Positions 12,142 through 24,349 are shown, counted from the stretch's first letter. The stretch: 64,000 nucleotides of DNA from Pomphorhynchus laevis (GCA_012934845.2 WNNJ02003240.1:124001-188000); one strand, 5' to 3'. Numbers and translations are program-made. Notes: a model not told the origin generated them from the sequence alone.

Positions 12142-12648
12142 TTTGACACTTCTGTATCAAAATAGTTTTTTGTTTTTGTTTCCCTGATAATGATGTAAAA
12201 GATTACGCGAAATAAAAAAATTCTTTTTGGCTCCGAATAATCATTTCAGATTTTTTTCAATTACGTGCAATAAAAAATTTTGAAAAAGTTATTTTTGAAC
12301 AAATCTTTTTCATACTCTTTCGAAAAAAAACGTTTTATTACTATGGTATTAGAAGCTTGAATGCTCGTTTCAACCTTTATCATTCATGATGCAGACCACA
12401 CATAATTGCCTGGGTACATCACGGACGTATCCAATGTACAACTCTTAAAAGCAACCTTATAATTCATTTTCTAATTCTCCTTATATTAAATGTATATCAA
12501 ATAAATTCAAATTAATCAAATTTAGAAACAATTTTGTATTTAGAAGTTCTCATCAGCAGCGTACATTGCAAATTTATTCAGGTAAAATATTTTTGAAATA
12601 ATTAAACGCATTTTGACTAATTTTTAAAATTTGTGGAAACGTGGATGA
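12142..12648. repeat. Repeat block Y, copy A
   Basis: This block starts tttgacacttctgt and ends gtggatga, and matches 23,345-23,851 over about 507 bases with few differences. It has no coding potential. It lies 164 bp downstream of X here, while at the second locus Y comes first and joins X directly. LINE-derived sequence starts immediately to its right. Confidence 0.9.
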
Positions 12649-15600
12649 TAAAGGATTCTCCATCCCAGTGGCCTTCTGCAATGCATCGGTGGATGTGGCA
12701 CAAAACATGTCGATATCGACTTTAAACCCTTCATGGGATACAACCTAAATTTTATATTGAGACCGACTCTATAACCTACCCCCACTGTAATAAGTGTCAC
12801 CAGTGGGGGCATTTGGCGTCTGGCTGTTCCCTACCCAGAAGTGCGGGGTGTGCGGGCCTTTTACTATTCATTTAAGAAAATGCGTGGAGAAACCACACGG
12901 CTCTAACTGCGGGGTAAACACCCCTGCGTGGTCAAAAAGATGTATAAATTTTAAAGATTATCAAATCTTTAAATCGTCGGTCTCAAACCTAGACCGACGA
13001 CTTTTATGGAGGCTGTCTCGGCCGTTAAAAAACAATTTGTCTGATGCAGAAATCCTCAAACTCATAGGAGGGAAGAATCAGGTCTCGATTGTACACTTCG
13101 AGAACTTGATTAAGAATATGATAAATCAACTGGCGGAATTCCACCGTTCACCCCTAGCAGGGAAGGCTAACAACTTAAAGAAGGCTCCCAAATCAAAAAA
13201 AACCGCACAGGTTCTTAGAATATAGCCCCTATGAAGTTAGCCTGTAAAATCTTAAGCTGAACTTTAACCAGTATAGGAGGAAAATGAAGATGATGCCCGT
13301 GGGCAAATGTCTTCACCTTTAGGAAGAGGAGGTAGAAAGGGTGACCTTTCCGCTTCTGGTTCCGAATAGACGAAGGCGTCCCACTTCGATTAAACCATCG
13401 CAATGGGAAGTACTCAAGAGTATTTTTCACTGAATATCCTTCAGTGGAATTCGGAAGGTGTTTCTGCCCTTAGGCTTCTATATGGTAGATATGCAGATGT
13501 TATAGTCCTTCAGGAGACGCGGATTATTCTTCTTCTCCAGAACATTACTCGATTTATCCCAAAGCATATTTATGCACACTTCACTCCGTACATAACCCCT
13601 CCCCACTTCGCTTCATCACAAGGTCTTTTAACCATATTTAAATGCTCCTTAAGATCCTCTGTCTTATTGAACTTATCATGTCCTGTCATACATTGTTTAG
13701 CTATAGCACTTGTCAAGAACTGTAAACGCATCAGCCTAGCCAATATCTGAATCCGGCCGGAGGAGATTCACAAGAACTGTGCCCTCCTGAACCGTATTTT
13801 AGGTAATGACTACGACATGTTACTCGGTGACTTCAACGATAGAACTGGTCGTTAAACTAATGCAGCACTTCGCAGAGCCAGAAACGATTATCTTATCCAC
13901 AAACCACCGACCTTAACCTTTCATTGCTCAACAACAAAGTCACTCCTCGACATTTTACTGCTACATAAGACGTGGTTGTTAAAAACCATCTGCACTGAGC
14001 AGTCGCGCCAACACCTTACCACCTCTCATGATCTAATACTTTGCTTAGAAGGAGGTTTCACTTAGAGTGACCTTCTTTCAGGCAGCTATACAACTTTTCC
14101 CCAGGATAGGGAATGAGAGTTTGACCGAATTTAATTCCTACCTCTCTTCGCAAGCTATCGGAATCCGTTCGACTACCTACAAAAGTCGCATTTACACTCC
14201 CACTCCAACAAAACTCAAGATCATAGCTAAAATGCTACACATTCCCAATCTTTCTGCTTCCTTCAAGCTGGTTGTCTCGAATGAATACTGGATTTATAGA
14301 TATAGCCTCCAGCTGAGTAGGAACAGGACGAGTATTGCTCGTTTTAGTCCTTCTCAGGCTTTCTTCTGGAAGATATTAAAGGAGAAATTTGTCTACTGGC
14401 GTGAGAGGGCATCGGGGTGAATCGGTAGCGTAGGCCTTGATAAAGTTTTGGAGTCACGAGCCCTGCATAACTATGGAGCCACCCTTTCTCCACAACCAAT
14501 TCCGCCTTGGGGTGACTTTAGGAGCAGGCATTTATTCGTTGCGGATATCCTTAACTCATAGGGCTTACTTCTGGGCACATCCAAAACCGTCGATCCACTC
14601 TGTCTTCGGATTTGTCAGCTTATGACAGCCGATCAAAGAAGAGAAATTGCCGTCACAATGCTTTTAGCCTCACCATCCAATGTAGCCGGCATCAATATCA
14701 ATCGTAGAATATTTTTACCTAAGCGAAATCCTGTTTCATGTCATAAAGACCTGCGGCCTATTTCGATTCAAAATACCCTCATATCTATCTACAAAAAACG
14801 CTTACGCGTAGAATCCGCGATCATTTAGACGTAATTTTATCCTACCAAATTTTCATGGGTTTGTCAAAAAGCGCTGAATCTATTCAGCAATTGGTGAAGT
14901 TCATCAGTTTTATCAGGATAACAGTCATCAGCTTGATGTGGCGGTTTTTTGTTTAACTTTTATGCTCCATTTGACCGCATCTCTATTCCCTTCGTTATAT
15001 CCACTCTTAGGTCCCTCGGTTGCCTGCGAGAATTGTTTATAGGGTGGAGGTAATGATGTATACCAAGCGGTTCTACTATGATTACGACCATGATGCACGT
15101 CGGTTTTACCCTATTACAGGAGTACCTCAAGGATCCCCACTTTCTCCTGTCTTATATCTTGCTAGCTCCATTGTTATATTCAAGGCATTTAAACGTGATC
15201 ATTATCTTGTGGTATACGCTGATGATACCACAACCCTGTTTTTGGGGCGCAGGTGCAAAGATGTAGTCTCGAACATCAACCATTTATTTTTAAGATTTAA
15301 ACGTCACTTACCCACATCCAATCTTATTTTAGACTCCGAAAAATCGCAGGTGGTTGTCTTTCATGGCGCACCTGTTACTAAAAAGAAGCTTAAGAGACTA
15401 GCACTCTTTGCACTCTTCCTCCAGTTTTCGGCATCAACCACTTCCCATCTTCACGAGTTTAGTAAAATATTTGGGGTTCACCGTTACGGTGAATTGGTCG
15501 GCGAAAGCTGACCTGGATAGACTCTAACATATTCTGAAAAGAGCTCGGTGGGCTCTGAAAAGGGCCCAGCATCTGTCATTGAATGGGAAAACTCAAGTAT

Positions 15601-15948
15601 GCCATTGGAGTACTTGGGATATCTCGGGATTAGTTTTCTTTGCCAGAGGACGTCCCCCAGAACAAAGCCTAAGTTTTCTCAAGCACCTTATCTCGAGATT
15701 ACCGACCATAGCCCGCCTCGAATGGACTGTTAGAGGGTGAGAGACCCCGAATTGTTCAATCGGAAGGCTGCGCGCTGGTGCGGCCGGGGGCCTAGATTCC
15801 TCTGAACCTGAGGCTGTGAGTGTTGTAGAATACGATACAAAAGTCGTCGCCAAGAATATTGATATGCGTACTCTTCTAGATCATTGTTTTTGTATGCTGT
15901 TTCGTTGATTACTTTCTTATTGGATGTTATTGTTAATAAAACCTTTAT
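12649..15948 (+). mobile_element. Jockey/I-group-like LINE, 5'-truncated and decayed (copy 1)
   Basis: This is the same family as 51,811-55,640. In order it holds: the second half of ORF1 with CCHC knuckles (CGVCGPFTIH... near 12,845), an AP-endonuclease start (LNILQWNSEGVSALRLL near 13,430), the linker, and an RT with YPITGVPQGSPLSPVLYL near 15,110 and the intact catalytic VVYADDTT near 15,215. The C-terminal block and 3'UTR end in aataaaacctttatt near 15,945. Many frameshifts and stops separate the pieces. The 5' end joins repeat Y at about 12,649. The RT motif kept here is changed to YAND in the otherwise better preserved copy 3. Confidence 0.9.
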
Positions 15949-16020
15949 TATTAAAAAATTATGCTTGTGAATTTCATTTTTTTTATAATTCCAGATTACA
16001 TACAATTAGCTCTGAAGAAT

Positions 16021-16908
16021 ATGTTGTGTACGTTAACAATTGTGGCAAAGACATCTTCTCTTGGAGGAGCTGCTTATTATATTGCCTTCAGAAGGTCTTC
16101 GCATAAGTTAACAGGAGCTTTGAAAGGAAGATTTCAACCAATTAGTCTAAAGTTAATGTCAAAAGAGCCTTTAACTCATGATACGATGTTTTTTTCATTT
16201 GCCTTACCGCAGCCTGATGTGAAACTTGGATTGCCTATCGGTCAATTTATTTTGCTTGAACACGACTCTCTTAAAAGACCATACACACCAATTTCGCACC
16301 CAGATACAGAAGGAACTATGAATTTAGCCATTAAAGTTTACAAGCCGTCTGCTGAATTTCCCAAAGGTGGAGTAATGAGCCAAACCCTCAATTCACTGGA
16401 CATTGGTTCAGAAATTTTAGCCTTTGGTCCAATAGGCATGCTTACGTATATAAAGGCACCTGGAGTTTTTGAGATTAGCAAACAAACTTCAAAGAAAATT
16501 TTGCATATAAAAGAACTGAATTTAATTGCCGGCGGATCCGGAATAACCCCAATGTTCCAAATGATCAGAGCAATTCTCACTACTGATGATTCGATCCATA
16601 TAAATCTTGTCTTCGCAAACAAAACAGTTGACGATATTATACTGAAGAGTGAATTAGATGCTTTAGCCAAAAAGTACCCTGAACAGCTCTCATTGCATTA
16701 TGTAATTACTCGCCAACAAGGTGAAGACGTCGGAAATCTTTATTTTACGAAACTTGATATGAACTTGCTAAAGAAAATGCTGTCACAATATGTTGGTCGT
16801 GATGACGTCCTTGTAGCAGTTTGTGGTCCCCAAAAAATGGTAAAAGAAACATGTTTGCCATCCCTTAATTCCTTGGGCTTCAAATCTGATAATATTTATC
16901 AATTTTAG
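16021..16908 (+). CDS. NADH-cytochrome b5 reductase, copy 1
   Basis: This is an FAD flavoprotein that passes electrons from NADH to cytochrome b5 for lipid desaturation and sterol synthesis; a hydrophobic N-terminus anchors it to membrane. The 295-residue product has the anchor-like segment at about 4-22, the FAD motif RPYTPIS (86-92), GGVMSQ (116-121), the NADH-binding GGSGITPM (171-178), CGPQKM (268-273) and the conserved terminal Phe. Length and order match CYB5R family members. I start at 16,021 because a splice acceptor (ataattccag, ending 15,994) lies 26 bases upstream; the longer reading from 15,961 crosses it. There is one coding exon. A near-identical copy lies at 34,651. A LINE 3' end abuts the 5' side, and AATAAA lies at 17,064. 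Confidence 0.95.
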   Translation: MLCTLTIVAKTSSLGGAAYYIAFRRSSHKLTGALKGRFQPISLKLMSKEPLTHDTMFFSFALPQPDVKLGLPIGQFILLEHDSLKRPYTPISHPDTEGTMNLAIKVYKPSAEFPKGGVMSQTLNSLDIGSEILAFGPIGMLTYIKAPGVFEISKQTSKKILHIKELNLIAGGSGITPMFQMIRAILTTDDSIHINLVFANKTVDDIILKSELDALAKKYPEQLSLHYVITRQQGEDVGNLYFTKLDMNLLKKMLSQYVGRDDVLVAVCGPQKMVKETCLPSLNSLGFKSDNIYQF

Positions 16909-17144
16909 AAAACTTATTGAACAACAATTGAAAATGTTCTATGCCCCTTGTAGCTCAAGTACATTCTATGCTTGTTAGGATACGTTCTTAGCGTTAATTT
17001 TTTACATAATTTAATGGAAAAACAAAAATTATATTTTGTATCTATTAAAATTCAAATTTATAAAATAAATTAATGAATTATATTTTTTGAATTGTTAAAA
17101 TTGTGAATATTATTTCCTAGTGATTACTAGGACATAGGTAATTT

Positions 17145-17357
17145 AAATAAGTGTACTTAGCCAGATAAAAGTATTTACCCAGATTGTACTTTTACGGATC
17201 AATTAGGTGATGTAGAAATGATCATATGTTTGTGTGTCACCATGTCCACGAAGAGGAAATGATGACACAAACATATGATCATTTCCATTCCACCCAAATT
17301 GATCTGTAAAAACACAATCTGGGTAAATACTTTTATCTGGGTAAGTACACCTATTTC
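17145..17357. repeat. Long hairpin 1 (about 95-bp arms)
   Basis: The left arm 17,145-17,239 and right arm 17,263-17,357 are inverted copies with several mismatches. The outer sequence is gtgtacttagccagataaaa against ttttatctgggtaagtacac, and the inner sequence is gatcatatgtttgtgtgtca against tgacacaaacatatgatc. The loop is about 23 bases. No protein is encoded. It is MITE-like or a long hairpin RNA source. Confidence 0.85.
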
Positions 17358-17360
17358 ATC

Positions 17361-17468
17361 TACAACAGTTCAAATTGACGATCTAAGCAAATTTCTATAC
17401 ACAATTTTCTTCGTGGAAATGGTATGGTGTATAGAAATGTGTTTAGATCGTCAATTTGAACTGTTGTA
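17361..17468. repeat. Long hairpin 2 (42-bp arms)
   Basis: The left arm 17,361-17,402 (tacaacagttcaaattgacg onward) pairs with the right arm 17,427-17,468 (ending caatttgaactgttgta) with about two mismatches around a 24-base loop. It lies three bases from hairpin 1 but has unrelated sequence. Confidence 0.85.
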
Positions 17469-17751
17469 TACATTTTGTTTAATAAATTTGTAGATTACAT
17501 TGTATTTGGAACCTGTTCTGTCCAAAAATGCCTCTTCTTAAAAAGAAGCGAAAAGTGGCTTCAGAATGCAGAAGTTTCAAAGAAAAATTGTCATCTGCAT
17601 ATTTTTACTGAGATAAATAGTAGATACGAATGTTTGGTGTGCTCACAAATATTTCGGTTCTCAAATAATATAACCTTTGCCACCACTACGAAATTCTTGA
17701 TGTCGACAAATGCAATAACTTTGTTAATAGATATGTCCAATTTTCATTAGA

Positions 17752-17955
17752 TTGTAAATAAGACGAAGAGACGAATAATTTATAAATAAGACGAATTATT
17801 GATAAATAAGACGAATTATTTATTTCATAATTTAAATCCAATATTTCGGTGGTATTTGGGTACATAATCCTTGATAGCTGTGTGCCCACGTGTCATCGAA
17901 ATATTGGATCTAAATTGTGTAATAAATAATAATGTCTCTTCGCCTTATTTACAAT
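17752..17955. repeat. Long hairpin 3, inserted in the hAT remnant
   Basis: The left arm begins attgtaaataagacgaagag at 17,752. The right arm ends ctcttcgccttatttacaat at 17,955. The inner arms aaatccaatatttcgg and cgaaatattggatctaaatt also pair. The left arm holds an extra ~20-bp tandem repeat of aataagacgaattatt, so the arms are unequal. It interrupts the hAT reading between the BED finger and the next conserved block. Confidence 0.8.
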
Positions 17956-18136
17956 AACTTTTATGGACATCAGAGGAAAGAGAGATTGATTATTAATAGC
18001 TGGTCTGAAGAAACAGCAGTCCGTATTTGTGAGGATGCAAAAGATGAAAAGAGATGAAGATGCAAAAAAATTCTAAGATATTTGTTGGAATGCGAATTTA
18101 TAAAGATATACAAAGTCTTAAGAATGTCTTAAGGGT

Positions 18137-18179
18137 GATCCCCTCAGCCTTATGGCATATATTTAAGGTTGAGGGGATC
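18137..18179. repeat. Short hairpin 4
   Basis: gatcccctcagcctta and its inverted partner ttaaggttgaggggatc flank a ten-base loop. It is the fourth inverted repeat within about one kilobase. Confidence 0.8.
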
Positions 18180-19810
18180 CTGTATTCTGGAAAGCTTGCG
18201 CAAATATCAATCTGACAATAAATACTGTTGAGGATAGAATTTCTGATATTTCTTTAGAGCAAAATGGGCAACTGAAACAGAGTACAATAACTCTATAACT
18301 TTTTAATTTGCAATAGACGAATCCATTAATATTGCCGATGTCGCGCAATTGCCAATATTCATCTACGGAGTTGAATCCTTGACCGTCACTTAAGAGTAAT
18401 AGTTAAAGCGCTTTCAATTGCCTTAAAAAATATGTAGTGACAAAGTTTTGATAGAAAGTGTGTCAATATTCATGAACTGAGTTGATGACTCTTTGGCTGT
18501 TACTTAGGAGGTGAAGCGCCTTCAATTGCTTGAAAAATGCATAATTTGATGTTGGAATAATTTGGAAGAATCCATAAAAATGTTAACAAAAATCCCTTTT
18601 TGAAATACGAAGATGGAATCTCACAACGAAATGGTCAGCTTACCTGTTTGACCACTGCCTCCACGAATAAAGTGATCATAAAGATTAGCTCGAGATAAAG
18701 CGGGGATGTACAACTTATGAATAATTTGCCGTTGATACAGAGGGATCAGTGTGGGCGATTACTTTATTTTCCAGGTGAATTGTTTTCGCGTTATAATTAG
18801 ACATTATAATGTCAGTGATGTGAAAGCAGTATAAAATAAATTGTAATTTGGCAAATTTCGAGAGAGCGGATAGAACAATTTAGTTTTTACTTTGATTTTT
18901 ATGTCGGTTAGCACTAAAAAATCAGATGTGGTGTCAATGCTTAAAGTGCAAGCAGCAAAAGGTGCACGTAATTTTTGGATTTGTAGACTTATAATTCGAA
19001 CAGTTAATTTTATCTTAACGTGATGCTTAAACCAAAAGCAATTTGAATTGACAACTACTTAAAGAGATAGGATATATTTTTGGGTTACCATAATACACAA
19101 AAGGGAGATGGTTAATCAGTAGTTTGTAGTTTTGAGGCATTTTGAACTAAAAAAGCAAATAAAACTGATTATAGAATTGAATGGTAATCTTGTGATTGAT
19201 TTTTGGTTTATTGTCAACATTACTGATCACTTGAAGCATTTTAGCGAAATAATGATCCTCTAATATCACAGGAACATACGTGTATTCAAATTAAAATTAG
19301 CATAATCTAAGAGAAAGCTTGAAGTTGACGTTCCAGACCACTTCCCTTACCTCAAAGATATGCTTTGCCCAGAAAGTCACACATATAATTGTATTCAAAA
19401 TGTTGTATGAATTTCATATGCATTTTCTGTTATGTTCAGAAAACAAGGTTTTTCTATCACCTTTGACCGCAAATGCATTTGATTTCCCTTGTAACATGCA
19501 TCTCAAAATAATAGACATGCAATGTTACTCAGAATTGAAAAACAAGTTTGTCTTCGTTGATTTGAACAAATTTTTTCAATATATCCTTCCACGTTATCTT
19601 AATATGATATTCCTTACTGCAAAGGTGCTGTGCATGTTGGAAGCACATATTTTTGTGAACATGTATTTTATTGATCAAATGTTACAAAATAACACTTGAT
19701 CAATATCATTAGATTGACTAGAATTCAAGATATGATTCCTGACATTGATGCAAAATATTTTGCAAAATTCAAAGCTAAAATATGCCAAGTTTCAGAAGCG
19801 CAATGATGAA

Positions 19811-20059
19811 AAACTCCTCCCTTAGTGATAGATGATGTACTCGTGTGTACTTGTAATAACAGGGAACCAAATGTGAATAGATTTGTAAATATATCAAAAC
19901 TTGGCTCAGTTTCATTTAGCTGATAAACAAAATAATCAAAAATTACTTATATTTTTATGTCACTGCAACAATTTTAATGAATCAAAGCGTTTTTTTAAAA
20001 TGCTTTTAGGAAATTCAATATAAATATTAAACGAAAAAACCGAGCACTGATTCTTCTGT
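19811..20059. other. Flank between hAT and RT-element remnants
   Basis: No gene or repeat recognised. A short inverted string gtactcgtgtgtac lies near 19,840. Confidence 0.35.
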
Positions 20060-22460
20060 TGCTTCTTTGAAACATGTCACATTGCCGCCGTTGTATGACA
20101 GTGCTAAGGATCTGCATCAATCAAGTGCAGGAGCGTTTTCCCCGTGTATCAAGACAGCGTTGATACAACAGATTCCAGGAACTTTATTGCGGATGGACAG
20201 AAGGAGCCCAGGGTTTTGACTTCGATAAGAGTAAATCCGTCCTTACGCGTGTCGATGCGACCGTATTTAATCCTTTTCTTTGAAGCATCGTATGACTGCG
20301 CAGGTCGTTGATATCGCGTAGTGTTCGTAGCTGGGAACGAGGGTATTCAGGCAGGTAAAGTTCAACACCGGGATTCAATCTGAGTCCCACGGTGACAACG
20401 TAGCGCCATTCGGCCTCTTGCCGTCGTTTCGCACATACCAACTGGTTCGAATATGGACGGAATACCAGAAGCGTGAAGCGCTTTTCAAACTAGCTTGTTA
20501 ATCAGACGGGCACGGTCTTGTGTGATTTCGGTTTCGGTCAGCAGGTGGTTATAGCGCAGTTCGTATAACTAGTCCGTCCAACGCTTCTAATAATTGGTTC
20601 CGAAACCCCGGCAGAGCAAATAATTTTCGCTCCAGATGCTGATGGCGTCGCTAAAGTCGGGATCTTTCAAGCCAGCCGTGGTGATCGTTGTGCTTCGGAG
20701 TAGCAGATCAATCAGGTCTTCGGCTCCGAGGATCGACGACGCGAATGCTGAAATTGCGTTTCAGTGGTTAATCCAAGTCCTAGACCGCCTCTTCTTATCG
20801 GAAGCGTCGTCTGTTTCTACGCTTCATATGGTAAGGGAATATTCAGAATGACTGAAATTAGTCTCTTCAGCTTTCCGTCGAAGAACGACAATTTGTAGGC
20901 TACGTTTGTTCCGAAGCAGGAACAATGCGTCATGCTTGTTGAGTTTAGTCAGTCGGATTTCCGCTTAAATTAGCTCGTTAACGACTCCATTAGCTATCTT
21001 GTCAAATTGTCTGACGATGGAATCGATTTGCAGCCAGGAAGGTGATATATTGTTTCGCAAACTTCTTCGTTCTCAGTTACGACCCCACACTTCGCCGTGT
21101 TGAGCTCTAGTCCGATTTCGGTGCTGATCCTCTGAACTTCGAGGATACTTGAAACCAGAGACGAAGTAGATCCACCCAGTACGCAGTCGTCCAGATAATA
21201 AATGTTCAGATTGACGCTTAGACTTTGTGCCAAGTCGTTAAAGGCAGATCATAAGTGGGACGAGTGGGTCTCCCTTTTGAACGCCATTTTGGGACTCAAC
21301 GATGTGGTCGCCAAAAAATAAAGGGCTATGCTTATCGTAGCACATGTAAACTAAAGGTAGGATATTCGGAATATCTCTCGAAACAGTTCAGAATACGTTC
21401 GCCTGATGCAATTAAACGCATTGCGGAAATCAAGTTTTACCAGCGGTTATAAACTGCCGACTGTGCTGCTTATAAACGATCTTGTCGCGTGGGTTGCTGC
21501 CTTGATTCATCTCGGCACACCAACACCGAGTTAGACTGGGAGTATAATGTTAACCATCACCTCCGTTGCAATTTTTGATTATACCCGCGTTATTGTAAAG
21601 CCTACTCTTATCGGGTGAACTTCTCCATCTTTTTCGCGGAAGGCGAGTAGTTTGGCCCCACACACGATTGGAGAGATTGATGTGGATATATGTCCTAATA
21701 TCAAAATGTTCAGCAGGCTAACCAGTGACGCGGTTAGTCTGATTGCAGGTGGACCGGCCTGGTTTACCAACAAGTATCTCAGATTAGTAGGATTAAGGCT
21801 GTCGGGTCCGCCGGTTGATGACATGGGAAAGAAGCGTAGTGCCTAGAGAAGCAACTGGACGGTAGAAACTGGGCTGATGGCGTTGACGAGAAATTATATA
21901 GAGGATGAGTATTGGCGGTTCGCCTGTCGGGCTGTTTTGCCTGCAAAGCAGTGAAAGTTGAGTCGTCAGTCGGCATCAAGGTTGCGTCACTGCATAGCGT
22001 ACGGACGGCCCCTCGAATATCCCTATCTTCGACTTTTTCTGAGACTTTACGTCTAAGATGTTCTTCACTTTCTTCTGGACTAGAGCGGATGCGAATTGGT
22101 TAGTCTTGATAGATGTTGACAGAGAGTCGTAGCTGTTACTGGCCATCTTAATCAGTGTAATAAGTGAGCGTACTTCAGCTGAATCAATGTCCTCCCACGG
22201 ATGAGAAGGGTGACTTTTGGGAAGCATATGTGCAATTATGAGGTTTCGTCGGAAGTATTTGAGACAACAGCACCAACAAGATCTGCCAACTTTAAAGCGA
22301 CACATGCTCTAGCTCCGCGTGAGATTCGGCGGATTATCCGTGCGTTCTTGGCAAGCAAGACTGAGCGTTCTAGCAGTTTGTGTTTTCGCACACGAAAATT
22401 CTCAGATAACAGTTCAGTGCAAAACGAGTGCTCGTGCTTTCATCGGTGGCCACGGTAGGC
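20060..22460 (-). mobile_element. Reverse-transcriptase retroelement remnant, clade unassigned
   Basis: Read on the - strand in element order: a block IIRRISRGARACVALKLADL near 22,340, then STGGPDSLNPTNLRYLL near 21,810, CGAKLLAFREKDG near 21,650, GVQKGDPLVPL near 21,270, and NIYYLDDCVLGGSTSS near 21,200. These match a widespread animal retroelement RT type with GGPDxL..., CGAxLxA..KKDGG... and YLDDxxLGG motifs, which I believe is non-LTR. No terminal repeats or integrase were seen. The element is old and broken in several places. Base composition is visibly less AT-rich than the neighbourhood. Confidence 0.75.
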
Positions 22461-22829
22461 TCACGGATAGATCTGGACGAGTTAGTGTTTTATGAATCTA
22501 TTGTAGGCGAATGTCAATAACCTCGACAGCCTGGCGGTGGGCCGTGTTTTCGTACCACTCCGGAAACGTTGGAAGCGAGGAGCATGTTACAAACGGAGCA
22601 CTGTACCTACCCTTGGATTAATGTGTGCGTATTCGACTCTATTATGTTGTGGAATGGCCTATTCGGTTCTGTCAAGTCTTGTATACGGGAAGGTTGGTGC
22701 CTGTTCAAACGACACGGCGGTTCGATAGCAGCTTGAATTTCAACGTCAGTACGGTCGTTCAATAAAACGTCGGTGCGGTCGTATAGTATGATATTCAATC
22801 GGTAATGAGTAGTGATATTTAGAGAGCAC

Positions 22830-23344
22830 ATATCGATCTCTTGTTCTCTCTCGAGAGTCCAAAATTAATTCCAAGTTGTTGTAAATATTAACTTGTATAT
22901 ATTTTTTGTAATCAGTTGAACAATTATAACATTTATTGTAAGTACTTATAATCAAAACAATTTTTTTAAACAGAAAATAATAGGAGATAATAAAATTTTA
23001 TATTTTATGAACTTGAGAACGATCAACAATACTTATATTTGCATAAAGTTTATTTCTCTGTAACTAGCCTTAATAACTTGAAAAATCAAATATAAATATA
23101 AAATCTATATATATATCAAAATAAATAAATTATATGTAATAATATTTATATAAACATTTATTTAATAATTAATATTTATATTTTATGAACGTGAAACTAT
23201 CATCAAAACTTATCTAAGCATAAAATTAATTTCTCCTTTACTAGATTAAATAACTTAAAAATTTTAATTTATATGTTCGTATCCTTAAACACTTATCCGG
23301 CGAGAATTTAAATTTAAATAATTCTGGCCCGCGGCCGAAATGAG
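22830..23344. repeat. AT-rich spacer with a diverged ~178-bp-spaced duplication
   Basis: Bases 22,996-23,092 and 23,174-23,265 are diverged copies that begin tttatattttatgaac and continue through gcataaa.tt.atttctc. No genes are seen. Confidence 0.5.
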
Positions 23345-23851
23345 TTTGACACTTCTGTCTCAGAATAGTTTTTTGTTTTTGTTTCCCTTATAATGATGTT
23401 AAAGATTACGCGAAATAAAAAAATTCTTTTTGGCTGCGAATAATCATTTCAGATTTTTTTCAATTACGTGCAATAAAAAATTTTAAAAAAGTTATTTTTG
23501 AACAAATCTTTTTCATACTCTTTCGAAAAAAAACGTTTTATTACTATGGTATTAGAAGCTTGAATGCTCGTTTCAACCTTTATCAATCATGATGCAGACC
23601 ACACATAATTGCCTGGGTACATCACGGACGTATCCAATGTACAACTCTTAAAAGCAACCTTATAATTCATTTTCTAATTCTCCTTATATTAAATGTATAT
23701 CAAATAAATTCAAATTAATCGAATTTAGAAACAATTTTGTATTTAGAAGTTCTCATCAGCAGCGTACATTGCAAATTTATTCAGGTAAAATGTTTTTGAA
23801 ATAATTAAACGCATTTTGACTAATTTTTAAAATTTGCGGAAACGTGGATGA
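23345..23851. repeat. Repeat block Y, copy B
   Basis: Second copy of the 12,142-12,648 block. Here its last bases (gtggatga) run straight into block X, sharing gatga, instead of into LINE sequence. Confidence 0.9.
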
Positions 23852-24349
23852 ATCACATTACACATTCAGATGTTAATTATTGCAACTAGAAATTACAACA
23901 AAAGTATTTGATACTTAAATTTTGTTGATGTGATACAACATTGTGAATTTTATCTTATTCACAATATCTAAATTTTTTAATATACATCGCTGAGTGTTAC
24001 AGCATATATATCAGTCAATGTTTGACTGATATATTTAAAGACGCCACTGAAACTTTATCCTGATTATAGAGACCCGCATTCTCGAGAGACCAGCAAGTCG
24101 AGAAGTAATTGGGGCGATGATACATCCCCCACCATGCCCGTTTCAAACTCTTTATAACAATTTCTATCAAACTGACAAACTTTCACACATTGAAATCACG
24201 TTATATGTTTCGCTCGTCACCTTGCACATTCTCGGTAACGCCAATCTCGATGTATTTTGAACATATTTGATTGTGTGGAACTTAATCGTACGGGGAGCGA
24301 CACCTCGTTTGAAGTTCGGATTATATGATCGCTCTTCCAACACCTACAA
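23847..24349. repeat. Repeat block X, copy B
   Basis: Second copy of 11,475-11,977, with the same length and few substitutions, including the atatatcagtcaa hairpin. The Y-X order at this locus is the reverse of the X-spacer-Y order at 11.5-12.6 kb although both blocks keep the same strand. Confidence 0.9.

Larger units (their letters stand above)
17510..19810 (+). mobile_element. hAT (ZBED/SCAND3-GTF2IRD2-like) DNA transposon, decayed
   Basis: Blocks in order, in changing + frames, resemble a BED-type hAT transposase. Near 17,530 there is KKRKVASECRSFKEK and the BED-finger relic VLK.YNL..HYE. LIAGLKKQQSVF lies near 17,990. NTVEDRISDISLEQNGQLKQ is at about 18,220, followed by a D-E-S-I-D-I-A-D-like stretch. 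TVNFI is near 19,000 and ELNGNLVIDFWFIVNITDHL near 19,180. The C-terminal dimerisation region (HFPYLKDML, IIDMQCYSELKNKF, then RLTRIQDMIPDIDA) runs to about 19,800. It has many stops and frameshifts and no confident terminal repeats. Hairpin 3 sits between the BED finger and the linker, and hairpin 4 lies inside as well. Confidence 0.85.

Noticed and set aside
12780-12815. Inverted cccccact/agtggggg repeat as a regulatory hairpin
   Set aside because: It lies in the zinc-knuckle coding region of LINE ORF1 and recurs in the other LINE copies, so it is part of the coding sequence.
15961-16020. Upstream in-frame ATG extension of the reductase
   Set aside because: The stretch contains a polypyrimidine tract and AG acceptor at 15,981-15,994, and the extension is not conserved in copy 2.
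11475-24349. Blocks X and Y as paired LTRs
   Set aside because: The block order is swapped between the loci, no LTR-type end motifs are seen, and the intervening DNA holds host genes and LINE/hAT remnants instead of one element.
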